A stretch of DNA of 58,352 nt from Xanthomonas hortorum pv. cynarae (GCF_002939985.1 NZ_MDFM01000032.1:1-58352); one strand, 5' to 3'; numbered from the stretch's first letter, positions 38,354 to 46,563 are shown. The notes: generated by a model from the letters alone, not told the origin. Numbers and translations: made by a program.

Positions 38354-38622
38354 GCTGGATTCCTTTTGTGTTTTGGAATCCGCCACCCAGACGCCAATCG
38401 GGGTGGCGGACGGTACGCGGTTGGCGTGCCGGCCAAAAGGAACCGGTGGGCCTTGCGGCCCCCGCGCACCGCCCGCCATAAAGCTGGCCGGCATGCGCCC
38501 GCGACGATGCTGGCGATAAAAAAGCGCCATGCATCGGTCGATGGGCGCTGGTGCGCCTTTTGATTCGGGACGCCAATCCCGGTCGCCGAGTGTGCGGCGA
38601 CATGGGGATACTCACTCCGACT
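38354..38622 (-). promoter_or_regulatory. Structured leader of the two-gene operon
   Basis: About 270 bp with no convincing gene. It holds a 9-bp stem (CCGCCACCC at 38380-38388 with GGGTGGCGG at 38401-38409), and the sequence GACGCCAATC appears twice (about 38390 and 38569). A terminator-like hairpin lies at 38518-38549. I have seen similar leaders near accessory genes in Xanthomonas from memory only; their role is unknown. Confidence 0.45.
38518..38557. terminator. Back-to-back terminator-like hairpins
   Basis: On minus: AGCGCCCAT, 10-nt loop, ATGGCGCT followed by six Ts (38518-38549). On plus: GGCGC, TGGT, GCGCC then TTTT (38544-38561). They could stop transcription in both directions, or act as an attenuator before the minus-strand operon. 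Confidence 0.5.
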
Positions 38623-38633
38623 CTTGGAGCATG

Positions 38634-38867
38634 TCAACGGAAAAATGCGCGCCGCTGCGGCGATGGTGTCGAGAACACCAGGCAGTTCACCGTCGGGTCG
38701 GCGTCGAAGCGATTGATGAGACCGGCGCTGTTCAAGCCAGTATTGGCCAACACCACGTGTGCCTGCGCGAATCGCGCCATCAGTCTGCGCAACAGCTCCG
38801 GGCCGGGCCGGGCAAAGCGTGATTGAATAGCACTGCTAGCAGCGGCGTAACCCCTTCCCCCCAGCAA
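38634..38867 (-). other. Possible gene remnant
   Basis: A 77-codon open frame with a protein-like middle (ELLRRLMARFAQAHVVLANT) but no ribosome binding site and overlapping the start of com on the other strand. It might be the 3' remnant of a lost gene, or chance. Nothing else is seen between 38623 and 38822. Confidence 0.2.
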
Positions 38868-39119
38868 GACACGTCATTCTCAAAAATCCAGTGTGGCGAC
38901 TGCGCCCCCCTGCTGTGCAAAGCCGGCGTCTTCGATGAAATTCAAATCAAGTGCCCGCGCTGCGGCAGGCTTAATCACCTGAAGGCCGAGAGCCTCACCT
39001 CTGATCGCCGCGAGCGAATCAAAGAATGCTCTCACCATGAAAAACCAGCTGCTGCAGGGCGACGCCCTGACCATTCTGCCCACGCTCGAAGCGAACTCCT
39101 TCGACGCGCTGATCACTGA
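38823..39119 (+). CDS. com: Com-like zinc-finger translational regulator
   Basis: 98 residues from TTG 38823 (start uncertain). The core IQCGDCAPLLCKAG..IQIKCPRCGRLNHLKA carries a zinc-finger-like CxxC (C24, C27) and CxxC (C44, C47), as in phage Mu Com, which activates translation of the overlapping DNA-modification gene mom. Here the frame also overlaps the start of a DNA methyltransferase (83 bp), as in Mu. The C-terminal 30 residues are rich in His/Arg. It is part of a prophage-derived cassette; its target gene is broken. Confidence 0.7.
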   Translation: MNSTASSGVTPSPQQDTSFSKIQCGDCAPLLCKAGVFDEIQIKCPRCGRLNHLKAESLTSDRRERIKECSHHEKPAAAGRRPDHSAHARSELLRRADH

Positions 39120-39463
39120 TCAGCCGTATGCCAGCGGCGGGCTGCACGCCGCCGCGCGTGCCCGGCCACCCTCGACCAAGTACTGCAGGGAAGGAGGGAC
39201 GTCGGGACCGCCGCACGCCCGTGTTGCCGGGTGTCATCCGTAAATCGGTACGCAAAGCCGATAAGCATCACCTGACCGGCAAGCCCACCGAATTGATCCG
39301 GCAGCTGCTGCGGATCTGCGAAGCAGGAGCACGTGTGCTTGATCCATTTGCTGGTAGAGGGACGACTCTGATCGCGGCACAGTTGGAGGGATACAGGTTT
39401 ACCGGCGTCGAGATGACCCGCCACTACGCTAATTCTGCTACTAAGCGCCTATTAGATTTCTAG
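39037..39463 (+). pseudogene. DNA methyltransferase remnant (Com-associated)
   Basis: The N-terminal part (39037-39190) reads MKNQLLQGDALTILPTLEAN and then LITDQPYASGG; the normal N4/N6-methyltransferase motif IV is DPPY, here mutated to DQPY. The C-terminal part, in another frame (about 39210-39463), has LTGKPTELIRQLLRI and VLDPFAGRGTTLIAA (motif I) in family order. The middle, about 100 residues, is deleted and the junction is out of frame. Thus it cannot make a functional enzyme. Confidence 0.82.
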
Positions 39464-39475
39464 CGTATGCATGTG

Positions 39476-39501
39476 TCCGGCCGCATTTTTGTGCGACCGG
39501 A
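39476..39501. terminator. Hairpin between methyltransferase remnant and ASCH gene
   Basis: TCCGG-C-CGCA and TGCG-A-CCGGA pair with one mismatch around loop TTTTTG. There is no T-run after it, but it lies 24 bp beyond the ASCH stop (minus strand), so it may end that transcript. Confidence 0.4.
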
Positions 39502-39524
39502 TATGATGGGCTAGTTTCAATCTT

Positions 39525-39899
39525 TTAAGTTAGGTAACAAAAAGACTGGGGGGCGATCCCGCTAGCAATGACATGGCGAAGTTCCTTAGGCTCATGATAT
39601 CGAATAACTGATTTCACCTTGATAGCATGCGCTGTGGCTCGGCCTTTAAAATAGTCGGTAAAAAATCGCTTTGAGATTCCCGAGAATTGAGCTGTTAGTG
39701 GCCACAGCACTGCAGGTCTATCAGAGATAATTTCATCAATCTCAAATTCTCCCACAACCTTCCCCACAGGCTTGGTTGCGTATATTACAACGGTTTTTAC
39801 ACCATCCGCTTTCGGAATAGCCTTCCTAAATTCGTACCGCTTGTCACCATCAAGAATTTTTTCGGCATACTCAGGCTTGATGGACAATAAGACTCTCAT
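39525..39899 (-). CDS. ASCH-domain protein
   Basis: 124 residues forming a whole ASCH (PUA-like) domain: MRVLLSIKPEYAEKILDG, then the GxKxxExR signature GDKRYEFR at residues 18-25, a VVIYATKPVGKVVGEFEI strand pair and a C-terminal helix. ASCH proteins bind RNA or nucleotides; E. coli YqfB, an ASCH protein, hydrolyses N4-acetylcytidine using the signature Lys. GC is about 45-50%, well below the flanks, with AGA, TTA and AAA codons, so it was acquired horizontally. Its start overlaps the upstream GNAT-PUA gene by 29 nt, so the two work together. Confidence 0.78.
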   Translation of the reverse strand: MRVLLSIKPEYAEKILDGDKRYEFRKAIPKADGVKTVVIYATKPVGKVVGEFEIDEIISDRPAVLWPLTAQFSGISKRFFTDYFKGRATAHAIKVKSVIRYHEPKELRHVIASGIAPQSFCYLT

Positions 39900-40926
39900 G
39901 AACGTTTCCTAGCTGTGCGATGTTGACGAGCTGGCTATGTGTCAGCGGCATGAAACCCCAGCGCGCATCCGCGTTCAGGCCCACTTCTTCGATAAGCGCC
40001 TTGCGATTTGGGCGTCTCGTTAACGCAACATTGTATGTGAAGCGCACAACGTGAGGGTAGTTCTTGCGCGCCCAAAACTGTTCCAATTCATCGTCGGTGA
40101 AGACGCTGTAGGGACGACAGTAGTTCATGAACTCGTTTAGGGATGAGAAGCTGTTAATAGTTCTATATTCCTCAACAACGCAAATGGACGTTGCAACAGA
40201 TCGGTAGAACGCCGAGCCTTGGCCGTCATTGGTTCTATAGATCAGTAAGAGATCACCACGACGCAAGGCCTCCATTCCGGGCATTGCTGCCAGATATACC
40301 TTATGAATGCTATTTGCGTGCGATATGTCCTGCACGATCTCTTCATCCTCACTCCTGAGAATCGAGTCGGGCAACAAGCGCGTGTGCCACTTAGGATAGA
40401 GCGCTAACAGATAGGCAGAGTTCTTCCCGACAGGGATTAATGGATATCTAGTTGAGACGTCGGAGTAAGGGGCGTTGAGCGCCCGAACGAGCACGAGTTC
40501 AGTTCCGTTCGGTGAGGTCTTATTCGCCCTGTGCTCAAAGCCGTAACGTGTTAAGAGGGCGAGCAATGCGGCGTGCTCTGGGAACGCGGTGACATAGATT
40601 TCATCTGCTTCTACATGCATCGCATGGTCGAAGAGCTTTTTGACAAAGCGTTCTCCGAGTCGAGTCCCATGGGGATTCACCTTGAAAGTACCAACTTTCA
40701 CTCGTATTGCAGGCGGTAGAGGCGGTGTCGTGTCCTCGACCGCGCCGCTTTCAATTTTCAGGTATAGGAAGCCCTCGACAGTCCCTGCATCCCCATAAAA
40801 GACATACGCCCGGTCCTCAGCCTTTCGTTGGAACCAACTCGGAAATTCTGCATAGCCAGCCTTCAGTGAATCAAAAAAGCGATCGGCTAGGTCGATTGTC
40901 TTGAATTGCTTCAGTTGCAACTGCAT
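39871..40926 (-). CDS. GNAT acetyltransferase fused to PUA/EVE-like domain
   Basis: 351 residues. The N-terminal half (about 1-155) is GNAT-like: VGTFKVNPHGTRLGERFVKKL has the acetyl-CoA loop (R-x-x-G-x), then EIYVTAFPEHAALLALLTRYGFE. The C-terminal half (about 160-350) resembles a PUA-like/EVE domain, with IHKVYLAAMPGMEALRRGDLLLIYRTNDGQGSAFYRSVAT in pieces. A strong GGAGG lies 5 nt before ATG 40926, with AT-rich promoter DNA upstream (40970-40990). AT-rich codons mark transfer. It precedes the ASCH gene with a 29-nt overlap. An RNA or base acetylation role is inferred from domains, not shown. Confidence 0.72.
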   Translation of the reverse strand: MQLQLKQFKTIDLADRFFDSLKAGYAEFPSWFQRKAEDRAYVFYGDAGTVEGFLYLKIESGAVEDTTPPLPPAIRVKVGTFKVNPHGTRLGERFVKKLFDHAMHVEADEIYVTAFPEHAALLALLTRYGFEHRANKTSPNGTELVLVRALNAPYSDVSTRYPLIPVGKNSAYLLALYPKWHTRLLPDSILRSEDEEIVQDISHANSIHKVYLAAMPGMEALRRGDLLLIYRTNDGQGSAFYRSVATSICVVEEYRTINSFSSLNEFMNYCRPYSVFTDDELEQFWARKNYPHVVRFTYNVALTRRPNRKALIEEVGLNADARWGFMPLTHSQLVNIAQLGNVHESLIVHQA

Positions 40927-41239
40927 AAGGCCTCCTTGTCAGCTTGATCACATGGCCCACGCCGGGCCTCAGCAAATATTAATTTCTGCTTAAGGAAAGA
41001 GCAATTGGCTGGCTGTTGCAGGCGGCGGCGCCGCGCTCAATCGTCACCCCGCCACGCCTGCGGACTTCATAGTGCTATTTCGATGCACTTCTGCAGGCAC
41101 GTCGGCACTCGACCGCCTAGACCTTCTGTTGCGTGCACCTCCCGGTGCAGTCCTCGACGCAGCAGCGGCCACGAAAACTTTACTGGCTGTTCATGTGCAC
41201 TTGGCTAGGTTCCGTTCGTCACCCGTACGGAGTGCGTCA

Positions 41240-41887
41240 ATGAGGCCCATCAGAGCCGCCCCGTTTTTGATCGTCGCTGCCCTGTGCGGAACTGCGCTCT
41301 GTGCTTGTGCGCATACCCAGGCTGACTCTATGCAGCCGTCTCCGAAGGAACACACCACCATGACTACGCATGAAGCCGAGACGGTCAGCAATCCCACACT
41401 TAGCGCCGAGGAGATCGGTAAGCGGCTTCTAGCACTGATCGGAGGACTGAAGTCTCGAGACGAGATCAGCCTAGACAGAATTCGGGACGTGATGCACATC
41501 TCTCTGAAGCTTGAGCCAGGCGCACTGGGCGCTGGGTTCCCGAGCGGTGATCTAGGAGGCGGTTGGCGCTACGTATTCGATTACTTCACCGAGTCGCCCT
41601 CCAACTCGAAAGGGATCAAGTTGACATTCGTCAACACTGCAGATCGTTTCGCCGACATGACTGCCGTCTGCAGCCTCGACTTCGACTACTACGATAAATC
41701 GCTCAAGCGCATGGGCTTTGTCAGTGCGCCGACACATGGCCCGATCGGTCAACTGGAAGATATGCACTATGTGAAAGCTGCGGCAAATGAGGTGGGCGGA
41801 GACATCGTGATTTCTATCGTTCCGCAAAACGTGGTTGCAGGATCCGCTACTCGGCTCTGTGTCAAATCTATCAGCACGCTAGGCTAA
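41240..41887 (+). CDS. Periplasmic lipoprotein, probable X-Tfi immunity protein
   Basis: 215 residues. The signal peptide MRPIRAAPFLIVAALCGTAL ends in a lipobox LCAC (lipidated Cys about 23). The mature protein has an acidic helix near 50-75 and a beta-rich C-terminus with VFDYFTESPSNSKGIKLTFVN and LKRMGFVSAPTHGP. GGAG sits 7 nt before ATG. It is 18 bp upstream of the XVIPCD effector gene on the same strand. In Xanthomonas, T4SS killing effectors (X-Tfe) are preceded by lipoproteins (X-Tfi) that neutralise them in the periplasm. No homology to a named inhibitor was recognised. Confidence 0.75.
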   Translation: MRPIRAAPFLIVAALCGTALCACAHTQADSMQPSPKEHTTMTTHEAETVSNPTLSAEEIGKRLLALIGGLKSRDEISLDRIRDVMHISLKLEPGALGAGFPSGDLGGGWRYVFDYFTESPSNSKGIKLTFVNTADRFADMTAVCSLDFDYYDKSLKRMGFVSAPTHGPIGQLEDMHYVKAAANEVGGDIVISIVPQNVVAGSATRLCVKSISTLG

Positions 41888-41905
41888 TCAAGGAAGAGCA
41901 AGCAT

Positions 41906-43813
41906 ATGGCAAGCCCTGGCCCCCAACTCGAAGCAGCATTGGCCCAGTTCGCGGGGCAGCAAGGGGTGACGCAAGATCAGCTTGCGCAATTGCGCAATGC
42001 GATCAACGCGGATCCTGCTCTATTGGCGCAGTTTGATCAGCAGGCACAGACTGGGAACTTGCGAGGTTTTGCCCTGCAGTCCGCTAATAGCACTACGCCG
42101 AACTTGACGGGAACCTACGACATCCAAAGCGGAGTCGTCACGCTGCCGGCGGCAAGCTTGCCTCCTTCTGGAACGACTGCGAGCAATGACCTAAAGGGCA
42201 CCTTGCAGATCCAGCAGATGTCGGTCGCATTTGCCCACAGCACCTACCAAGATGCGGCGCGTACCAGTCGTCCTGTTACACAGGATATGGTCAGCAATCT
42301 TCAGTCCAGCATCAACAACTCGCCCTTCCTGGCAGACGAAATCAAGAAGGCTGCGACCACGCTCGACGCGTCAGATACGCACAATCCGAAGCGTGCAAAC
42401 CTTGAGGGCTTCGGATTCGTTGGTCCTGGCCAAGCTGCCGGCGGAACATACGACGGCAACCAAAAGATAATGAACTTGCCGCCCATCGGATTACAGAGAC
42501 GATCTGCTGCGAATCCCGGCGGGAGTTTCAATGCGGATGCCATGACCTTCGTGCTGGGGCATGAGATCCAGCACAGTTTCAATCACGCGGCAAAGAGCCA
42601 AGCCACTTCTACGTTTTTGTCTGACATTGGAAATCAGGCGAAGGTAAAAGGCCCGGTACACGATTACACCAACGAACTGCGCGCCTACGTACAAGCTGGA
42701 CGCGAGGATGAAGCGAAAGCGGAAATCGCTGGCTGGAATGCACTGCTGAGCTTGAAAAGGCAGGGAAATCCAAATGCCAACGGCGTGGACTTGATGTTGA
42801 CCACCACGACCAGCAGAACGGAAGACTTCATTGAGCGAGATCCAACGTCTGCCGTTCCCAAGGCCATCATAAGACCAAGCCTGGCATTCAATCAGGACGG
42901 TAGCCTTTCGCAGACCCCAGGCAACATTGCCGCGATGGGCCAGCACTACTTCGATCGGCCTTCGCCGGCCTATGCGCAACCTGGCCAGCGCCCTGTCGGA
43001 CTTGGCGAGCACGTAGACCAGGCCGGCAATCTCCAGCCCACTGCCGACTACGCTAATTACTATGGAGCCTGGGCGGTGGAGCAGATTGTACGCGCCGAGG
43101 ATCGGGCCAATGTGCTGTACCAGGGTGCCAGACCCAGAGTGACCATCGATATGGCAGGACTAGGGTTGAGCGAGCATTTGATCGAAAACGAGGGTCTGGA
43201 TCTAGGCGTCAACAAGGCACCGCGACCGTACTACGACAGCAGCACCACGCCGGCAGCGTTACACCACTTCGACCACACTCAGGACGGAAGCGTGAATCCT
43301 GCGCACAACCATACCTACGTGCCAGTGGTGCCAGCTGCTCCGAGTTCTCCGGCGGCAGCTGCTCCGCTGAGTCCAGACGACGCGAGTCATCCAAATCACA
43401 GCATGCTCGAGCAGATCCGTAGCGGCGTGCGCAAGATCGACGAGAGTGTAGGCAAACCCTACGACGACATGAGCGAAAGGGTCAGCCGGAGCCTTTTGGC
43501 TGCCTGCAAGGACAACCGCGAAGCCTATCCAGAGAAGCCCGACTATTCGCTAGCGGGAAATGAGCTGAGCCGCGTGGACCTGGTCGTAATGGGCAAGAAC
43601 GGCAATCTCTTCGCCGTGGAAGGCCGGCAGGACGACCCCGCTCACAAGCGGGCGCATGTGCAGCTTGATGAAGCCATCAATACCCCGATAGAGCAATCGG
43701 ACCAAAAGCTGCTAGCGGCCAATCAGGCCATCGCGCAGCAGAAAGAGTTGACGCAGCAACAGGAGCTGACCCGCGGCATGGGCGACCCAAGCCAGGGAGG
43801 GCCGAGCAGATGA
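41906..43813 (+). CDS. X-Tfe antibacterial effector: metallopeptidase with XVIPCD
   Basis: 635 residues. The N-terminal part (1-470) contains a zinc-metallopeptidase motif HEIQH (H219, E220, H223) in FVLGHEIQHSFNHAAK, with a possible third ligand E257 in NELRAYV. A Pro/Ala linker (473-490) leads to a C-terminal XVIPCD (about 491-620: HPNHSMLEQIRSGV, LSRVDLVVMGKNGNLFAVEGR, then a Gln-rich tail), the secretion signal for the Xanthomonas X-T4SS that injects toxins into other bacteria. The lipoprotein neighbour suggests a periplasmic target. AGGAAGA precedes the ATG. No signal peptide, as expected for T4SS transport from the cytoplasm. No T4SS genes in this window. Confidence 0.85.
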   Translation: MASPGPQLEAALAQFAGQQGVTQDQLAQLRNAINADPALLAQFDQQAQTGNLRGFALQSANSTTPNLTGTYDIQSGVVTLPAASLPPSGTTASNDLKGTLQIQQMSVAFAHSTYQDAARTSRPVTQDMVSNLQSSINNSPFLADEIKKAATTLDASDTHNPKRANLEGFGFVGPGQAAGGTYDGNQKIMNLPPIGLQRRSAANPGGSFNADAMTFVLGHEIQHSFNHAAKSQATSTFLSDIGNQAKVKGPVHDYTNELRAYVQAGREDEAKAEIAGWNALLSLKRQGNPNANGVDLMLTTTTSRTEDFIERDPTSAVPKAIIRPSLAFNQDGSLSQTPGNIAAMGQHYFDRPSPAYAQPGQRPVGLGEHVDQAGNLQPTADYANYYGAWAVEQIVRAEDRANVLYQGARPRVTIDMAGLGLSEHLIENEGLDLGVNKAPRPYYDSSTTPAALHHFDHTQDGSVNPAHNHTYVPVVPAAPSSPAAAAPLSPDDASHPNHSMLEQIRSGVRKIDESVGKPYDDMSERVSRSLLAACKDNREAYPEKPDYSLAGNELSRVDLVVMGKNGNLFAVEGRQDDPAHKRAHVQLDEAINTPIEQSDQKLLAANQAIAQQKELTQQQELTRGMGDPSQGGPSR

Positions 43814-43872
43814 ACCGAGATGCGGCCCCTAGGACGATTCTCTTCGCGTTGAAAGGCGATAGCGGCTGCTAG

Positions 43873-43896
43873 TGGCGAGCAAGAGATTTCTCGCCA
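43873..43896 (+). terminator. Hairpin after effector gene
   Basis: TGGCGAG and CTCGCCA pair around a 10-nt loop, 60 bp after the stop. Few Ts follow, so termination is uncertain. Confidence 0.4.
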
Positions 43897-44098
43897 TTCC
43901 AACCTAAAGCACCACCCTTCAGGCCATCAAAACCTGAAACACCTACAGGTCCGGCCATACGAATATCTCAGCCGACGCCCCTGCGCCCATGCAGTGCAAG
44001 CCTCGGCAGCGATCAGCTAGGGCCACATCAAACGCGAATTCACAAGCCGCGCCACGTTTCCTATCGTTGTTGGCTCAACGACACGCGAGCGCAACGCC

Positions 44099-44965
44099 AT
44101 GACCAACATCGACAAAGCCGGAACGTTTCTCCTTGGTGACCGCCAGGTCACCCGCGTCGGCTACGGCGCAATGCAGCTTGCCGGGCCTGGTGTGTTCGGC
44201 CCGCCCAAGGATCGCGATGCGGCGTTGGCGGTGCTGCGCGAAGCCATTGCGCTGGGCGTCAACCATATCGATACCAGCGATTTCTACGGGCCGCACATCA
44301 CCAATCAGCTGATTCGCGAAGCACTGCATCCGTATCCGCACGATCTGACCATCGTCACCAAGATCGGTGGAGCGCGTGGCACGGATGGAGCGTGGCTGCC
44401 GGCTTACTCATCGCGGGAGCTGGTCAAGGCCGTGCACGACAACTTGCGCAACCTGGGCCTGGACGCGCTGGACGTGGTCAACCTGCGCGTGATGTTCAAG
44501 GCCCAGGAGCCGGCAGAAGGCTCCATTGCCGAGCAGTTGGAGACCTTGGTCAACCTGCAGCGTGATGGCCTGGTGCGGCACATCGGCATCAGCAACGTCA
44601 CTGCAACGCAGGTGGCCGAGGCACGCGCCATCACCGACATCGTCTGTGTGCAGAACATGTACAACATCGCGCATCGACACGACGATGAAATTATCGACGC
44701 GCTCGCGCGCGACGGCATCGCCTACGTGCCGTTCTTCCCGCTGGGCGGTTTCTCGCCGTTGCAATCGTCCACGCTTGCCGCTGTTGCCGAGCGCCTCGCC
44801 GCAACCCCGATGCAAGTGGCACTGGCATGGCTGCTGCAGCGCTCACCCAACATCCTGCTGATCCCGGGGACGTCGTCGGTGGCGCATCTGCGCGCCAATC
44901 TGTTCGCGGCGGAACTGAAACTGCCGGCCGATGCCGTCGAGGAATTGAACAGGATCGCAGTGTAG
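44099..44965 (+). CDS. pdxI: Aldo/keto reductase, PdxI (YdbC) type pyridoxal reductase
   Basis: 288 residues, a single TIM-barrel aldo/keto reductase. The segments LGYGAMQLAGPGVFGPP-like (here VGYGAMQLAGPGVFGPP), HIDTSDFYGPHITNQLIREAL, VVNLRVM and PFFPLGGFSPLQSSTL match E. coli YdbC/PdxI, an NADPH-dependent pyridoxal reductase. The usual catalytic His place is Arg (VVNLR), as in that subfamily. ATG 44099 begins the match. It is convergent with queE and bounds the accessory region. Confidence 0.85.
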   Translation: MTNIDKAGTFLLGDRQVTRVGYGAMQLAGPGVFGPPKDRDAALAVLREAIALGVNHIDTSDFYGPHITNQLIREALHPYPHDLTIVTKIGGARGTDGAWLPAYSSRELVKAVHDNLRNLGLDALDVVNLRVMFKAQEPAEGSIAEQLETLVNLQRDGLVRHIGISNVTATQVAEARAITDIVCVQNMYNIAHRHDDEIIDALARDGIAYVPFFPLGGFSPLQSSTLAAVAERLAATPMQVALAWLLQRSPNILLIPGTSSVAHLRANLFAAELKLPADAVEELNRIAV

Positions 44966-45012
44966 AAACGCGGGCGATTGCGTCTTGGCAAGCAGCGCCT
45001 GGCAATCGGGCG

Positions 45013-45696
45013 TCAGCGCCCTTGCTCGTCGTTCCACAGCAACTTGTGCAACTGCATCTGGAACCGCACCGGCAGACGATCGGCCACGATCCAGTCGGCC
45101 AGCTCCCGCGGCGTGACTTCGCTCTTGCTGGGCGAAAACCACACCGTGCAGCGGCGGTCCAGCGCATGCGCGGCGACAATCTCGCGCGACCATTCGTAAT
45201 CGGCGCGGCTGCAGATCACGAACTTGATCTGGTCGCGCGCGGTCAGCAGCGGCAGATTCTCCCAGCGATTGCGCTGTTCCTCGCCGGACGCGGGCGTCTT
45301 GATGTCGACCACGCGCGAGACGCGCGGATCCACGGCCGACACATCCAATGCGCCGGACGTCTCCAGCGAGACGTCGAAGCCGGCATCGCACAGTTTCTGC
45401 AGCAGCACCAGGCAGCGCTTCTGCGCCAATGGCTCGCCGCCGGTCACGCAGACGTGGCGCACGCCATGGCTGGCCACCTCGGCAACGATCGCATCGATAT
45501 CGTGCCACTCACCGCCATGGAAAGCGTAAGCGGTGTCGCAGTAGTGGCAGCGCAGCGGGCAGCCGGTCAGGCGCACGAATACGGTCGGCCAACCGGCAGC
45601 CTCGGCCTCGCCTTGCAACGACAAAAAGATTTCGGTGATCTTCAATCGCGGCAATGGCGATTGGACGATCTCGCTGGGGACGGCGGCGGCGTTCAT
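45013..45696 (-). CDS. queE: 7-carboxy-7-deazaguanine synthase QueE
   Basis: A 227-residue radical SAM enzyme that makes 7-carboxy-7-deazaguanine for queuosine. The cluster motif is C46, C50, C53 (CPLRCHYC), with VTGGEPL downstream. The start is ATG 45696; 8 codons further upstream (45720) also read Met but without homology. It is the last gene of the tol-pal-cpoB block, 42 bp after cpoB, while its usual partner queC is 8 kb away in the opposite orientation. Confidence 0.95.
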   Translation of the reverse strand: MNAAAVPSEIVQSPLPRLKITEIFLSLQGEAEAAGWPTVFVRLTGCPLRCHYCDTAYAFHGGEWHDIDAIVAEVASHGVRHVCVTGGEPLAQKRCLVLLQKLCDAGFDVSLETSGALDVSAVDPRVSRVVDIKTPASGEEQRNRWENLPLLTARDQIKFVICSRADYEWSREIVAAHALDRRCTVWFSPSKSEVTPRELADWIVADRLPVRFQMQLHKLLWNDEQGR

Positions 45697-45738
45697 AGGC
45701 AAAGTATGCGCCGCGCCCAAAGGCGCCGACGCGCGGGC

Positions 45739-46557
45739 TCAGCGCAGTTGCTGGCCGAGACGGATGGACTGCAGGCGTTCCTGGGCGACGCGCGCCGCAT
45801 CGGAGCCGGGATACTGCGAGACAACTTGCTGCAAGGTCTGCTGGGCTTCGTCGTTCTTGCCTTCGCCATACTGCGACAGGCCGAGCTTCAACAAGCCGCC
45901 AGCGGCCTTGTCATGCGTGGGGTAGCGGCCGACGAGATCGCGAAACTGCGCCTCGGCCAGCTGAAAATTTCGGGTGGCGTAATAACTTTCGCCCAGCCAA
46001 TACAACGCATTTGGGGTGTAGACGCCGTTCGGATAGAGCTCCAGAAAGCTCAGGAACAGTTGCGACGCATCGTCGTACTTGCCGTTCTTCAACGCATCGA
46101 ACGCCACGTTGTAAGCCGTACGTTCTTCGTTACTGGCGGTCAGCGTGCCGGAGTCGCCATGCACACTGGGCGGCTTCTCGGAAGTTGCCGCCGCTGCAGG
46201 CCGCGCAGCCGGAGCCGGGGCTGGGGTGACGCTGCCGGTAGCCGGTGGCAATGGCGGTGTTGCACCACCTGCACCTTCCAACCGATTCAGACGCCCGTCC
46301 AGATCCAGATACTGGTCCTTGGACTGTTGTTTGAGTTGTTCGTTGTCGTGCTGCAGCTGTTCCACCGTCGCTCGCAATCCCTGCAGGTCAGAACGCGCCT
46401 GCTGTAGCTGATTGAGAAGATCGTTGTTGGCCTGACTGTTGGCCTGCTGCTGCTCGAGAACGGCAACACGATCAGCGAGACTGGCTCGCTGCGCGTAAGC
46501 CGGCGCGGCGACCACAAGGGCCGCCGCGACGAACAGAGATGTCACTCGAAAGCGCAT
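45739..46557 (-). CDS. cpoB: Cell-division coordinator CpoB (YbgF)
   Basis: 272 residues, periplasmic. A signal peptide (ends APAYAQ, about residue 22) is followed by a trimerising coiled coil (about 30-100, VAVLEQQQANSQANNDLLNQL), a proline/alanine linker and C-terminal TPR repeats (about 145-265, YNVAFDALKNGKYDDASQLF). CpoB links PBP1B activity with the Tol machine during constriction. It starts 7 bp after pal. Confidence 0.94.
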   Translation of the reverse strand: MRFRVTSLFVAAALVVAAPAYAQRASLADRVAVLEQQQANSQANNDLLNQLQQARSDLQGLRATVEQLQHDNEQLKQQSKDQYLDLDGRLNRLEGAGGATPPLPPATGSVTPAPAPAARPAAAATSEKPPSVHGDSGTLTASNEERTAYNVAFDALKNGKYDDASQLFLSFLELYPNGVYTPNALYWLGESYYATRNFQLAEAQFRDLVGRYPTHDKAAGGLLKLGLSQYGEGKNDEAQQTLQQVVSQYPGSDAARVAQERLQSIRLGQQLR

Positions 46558-46563
46558 CGCTTC

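Noticed and set aside
38287..38637. 116- and 150-codon minus frames over the leader
   Set aside because: They translate the leader hairpins into Arg/Pro-rich sequence and lack ribosome binding sites; the 72-residue frame with AAGGA is the better gene.
41072..41239. Upstream extension of the lipoprotein gene
   Set aside because: The extension precedes a clear signal peptide and lipobox; GGAG is placed for ATG 41240.
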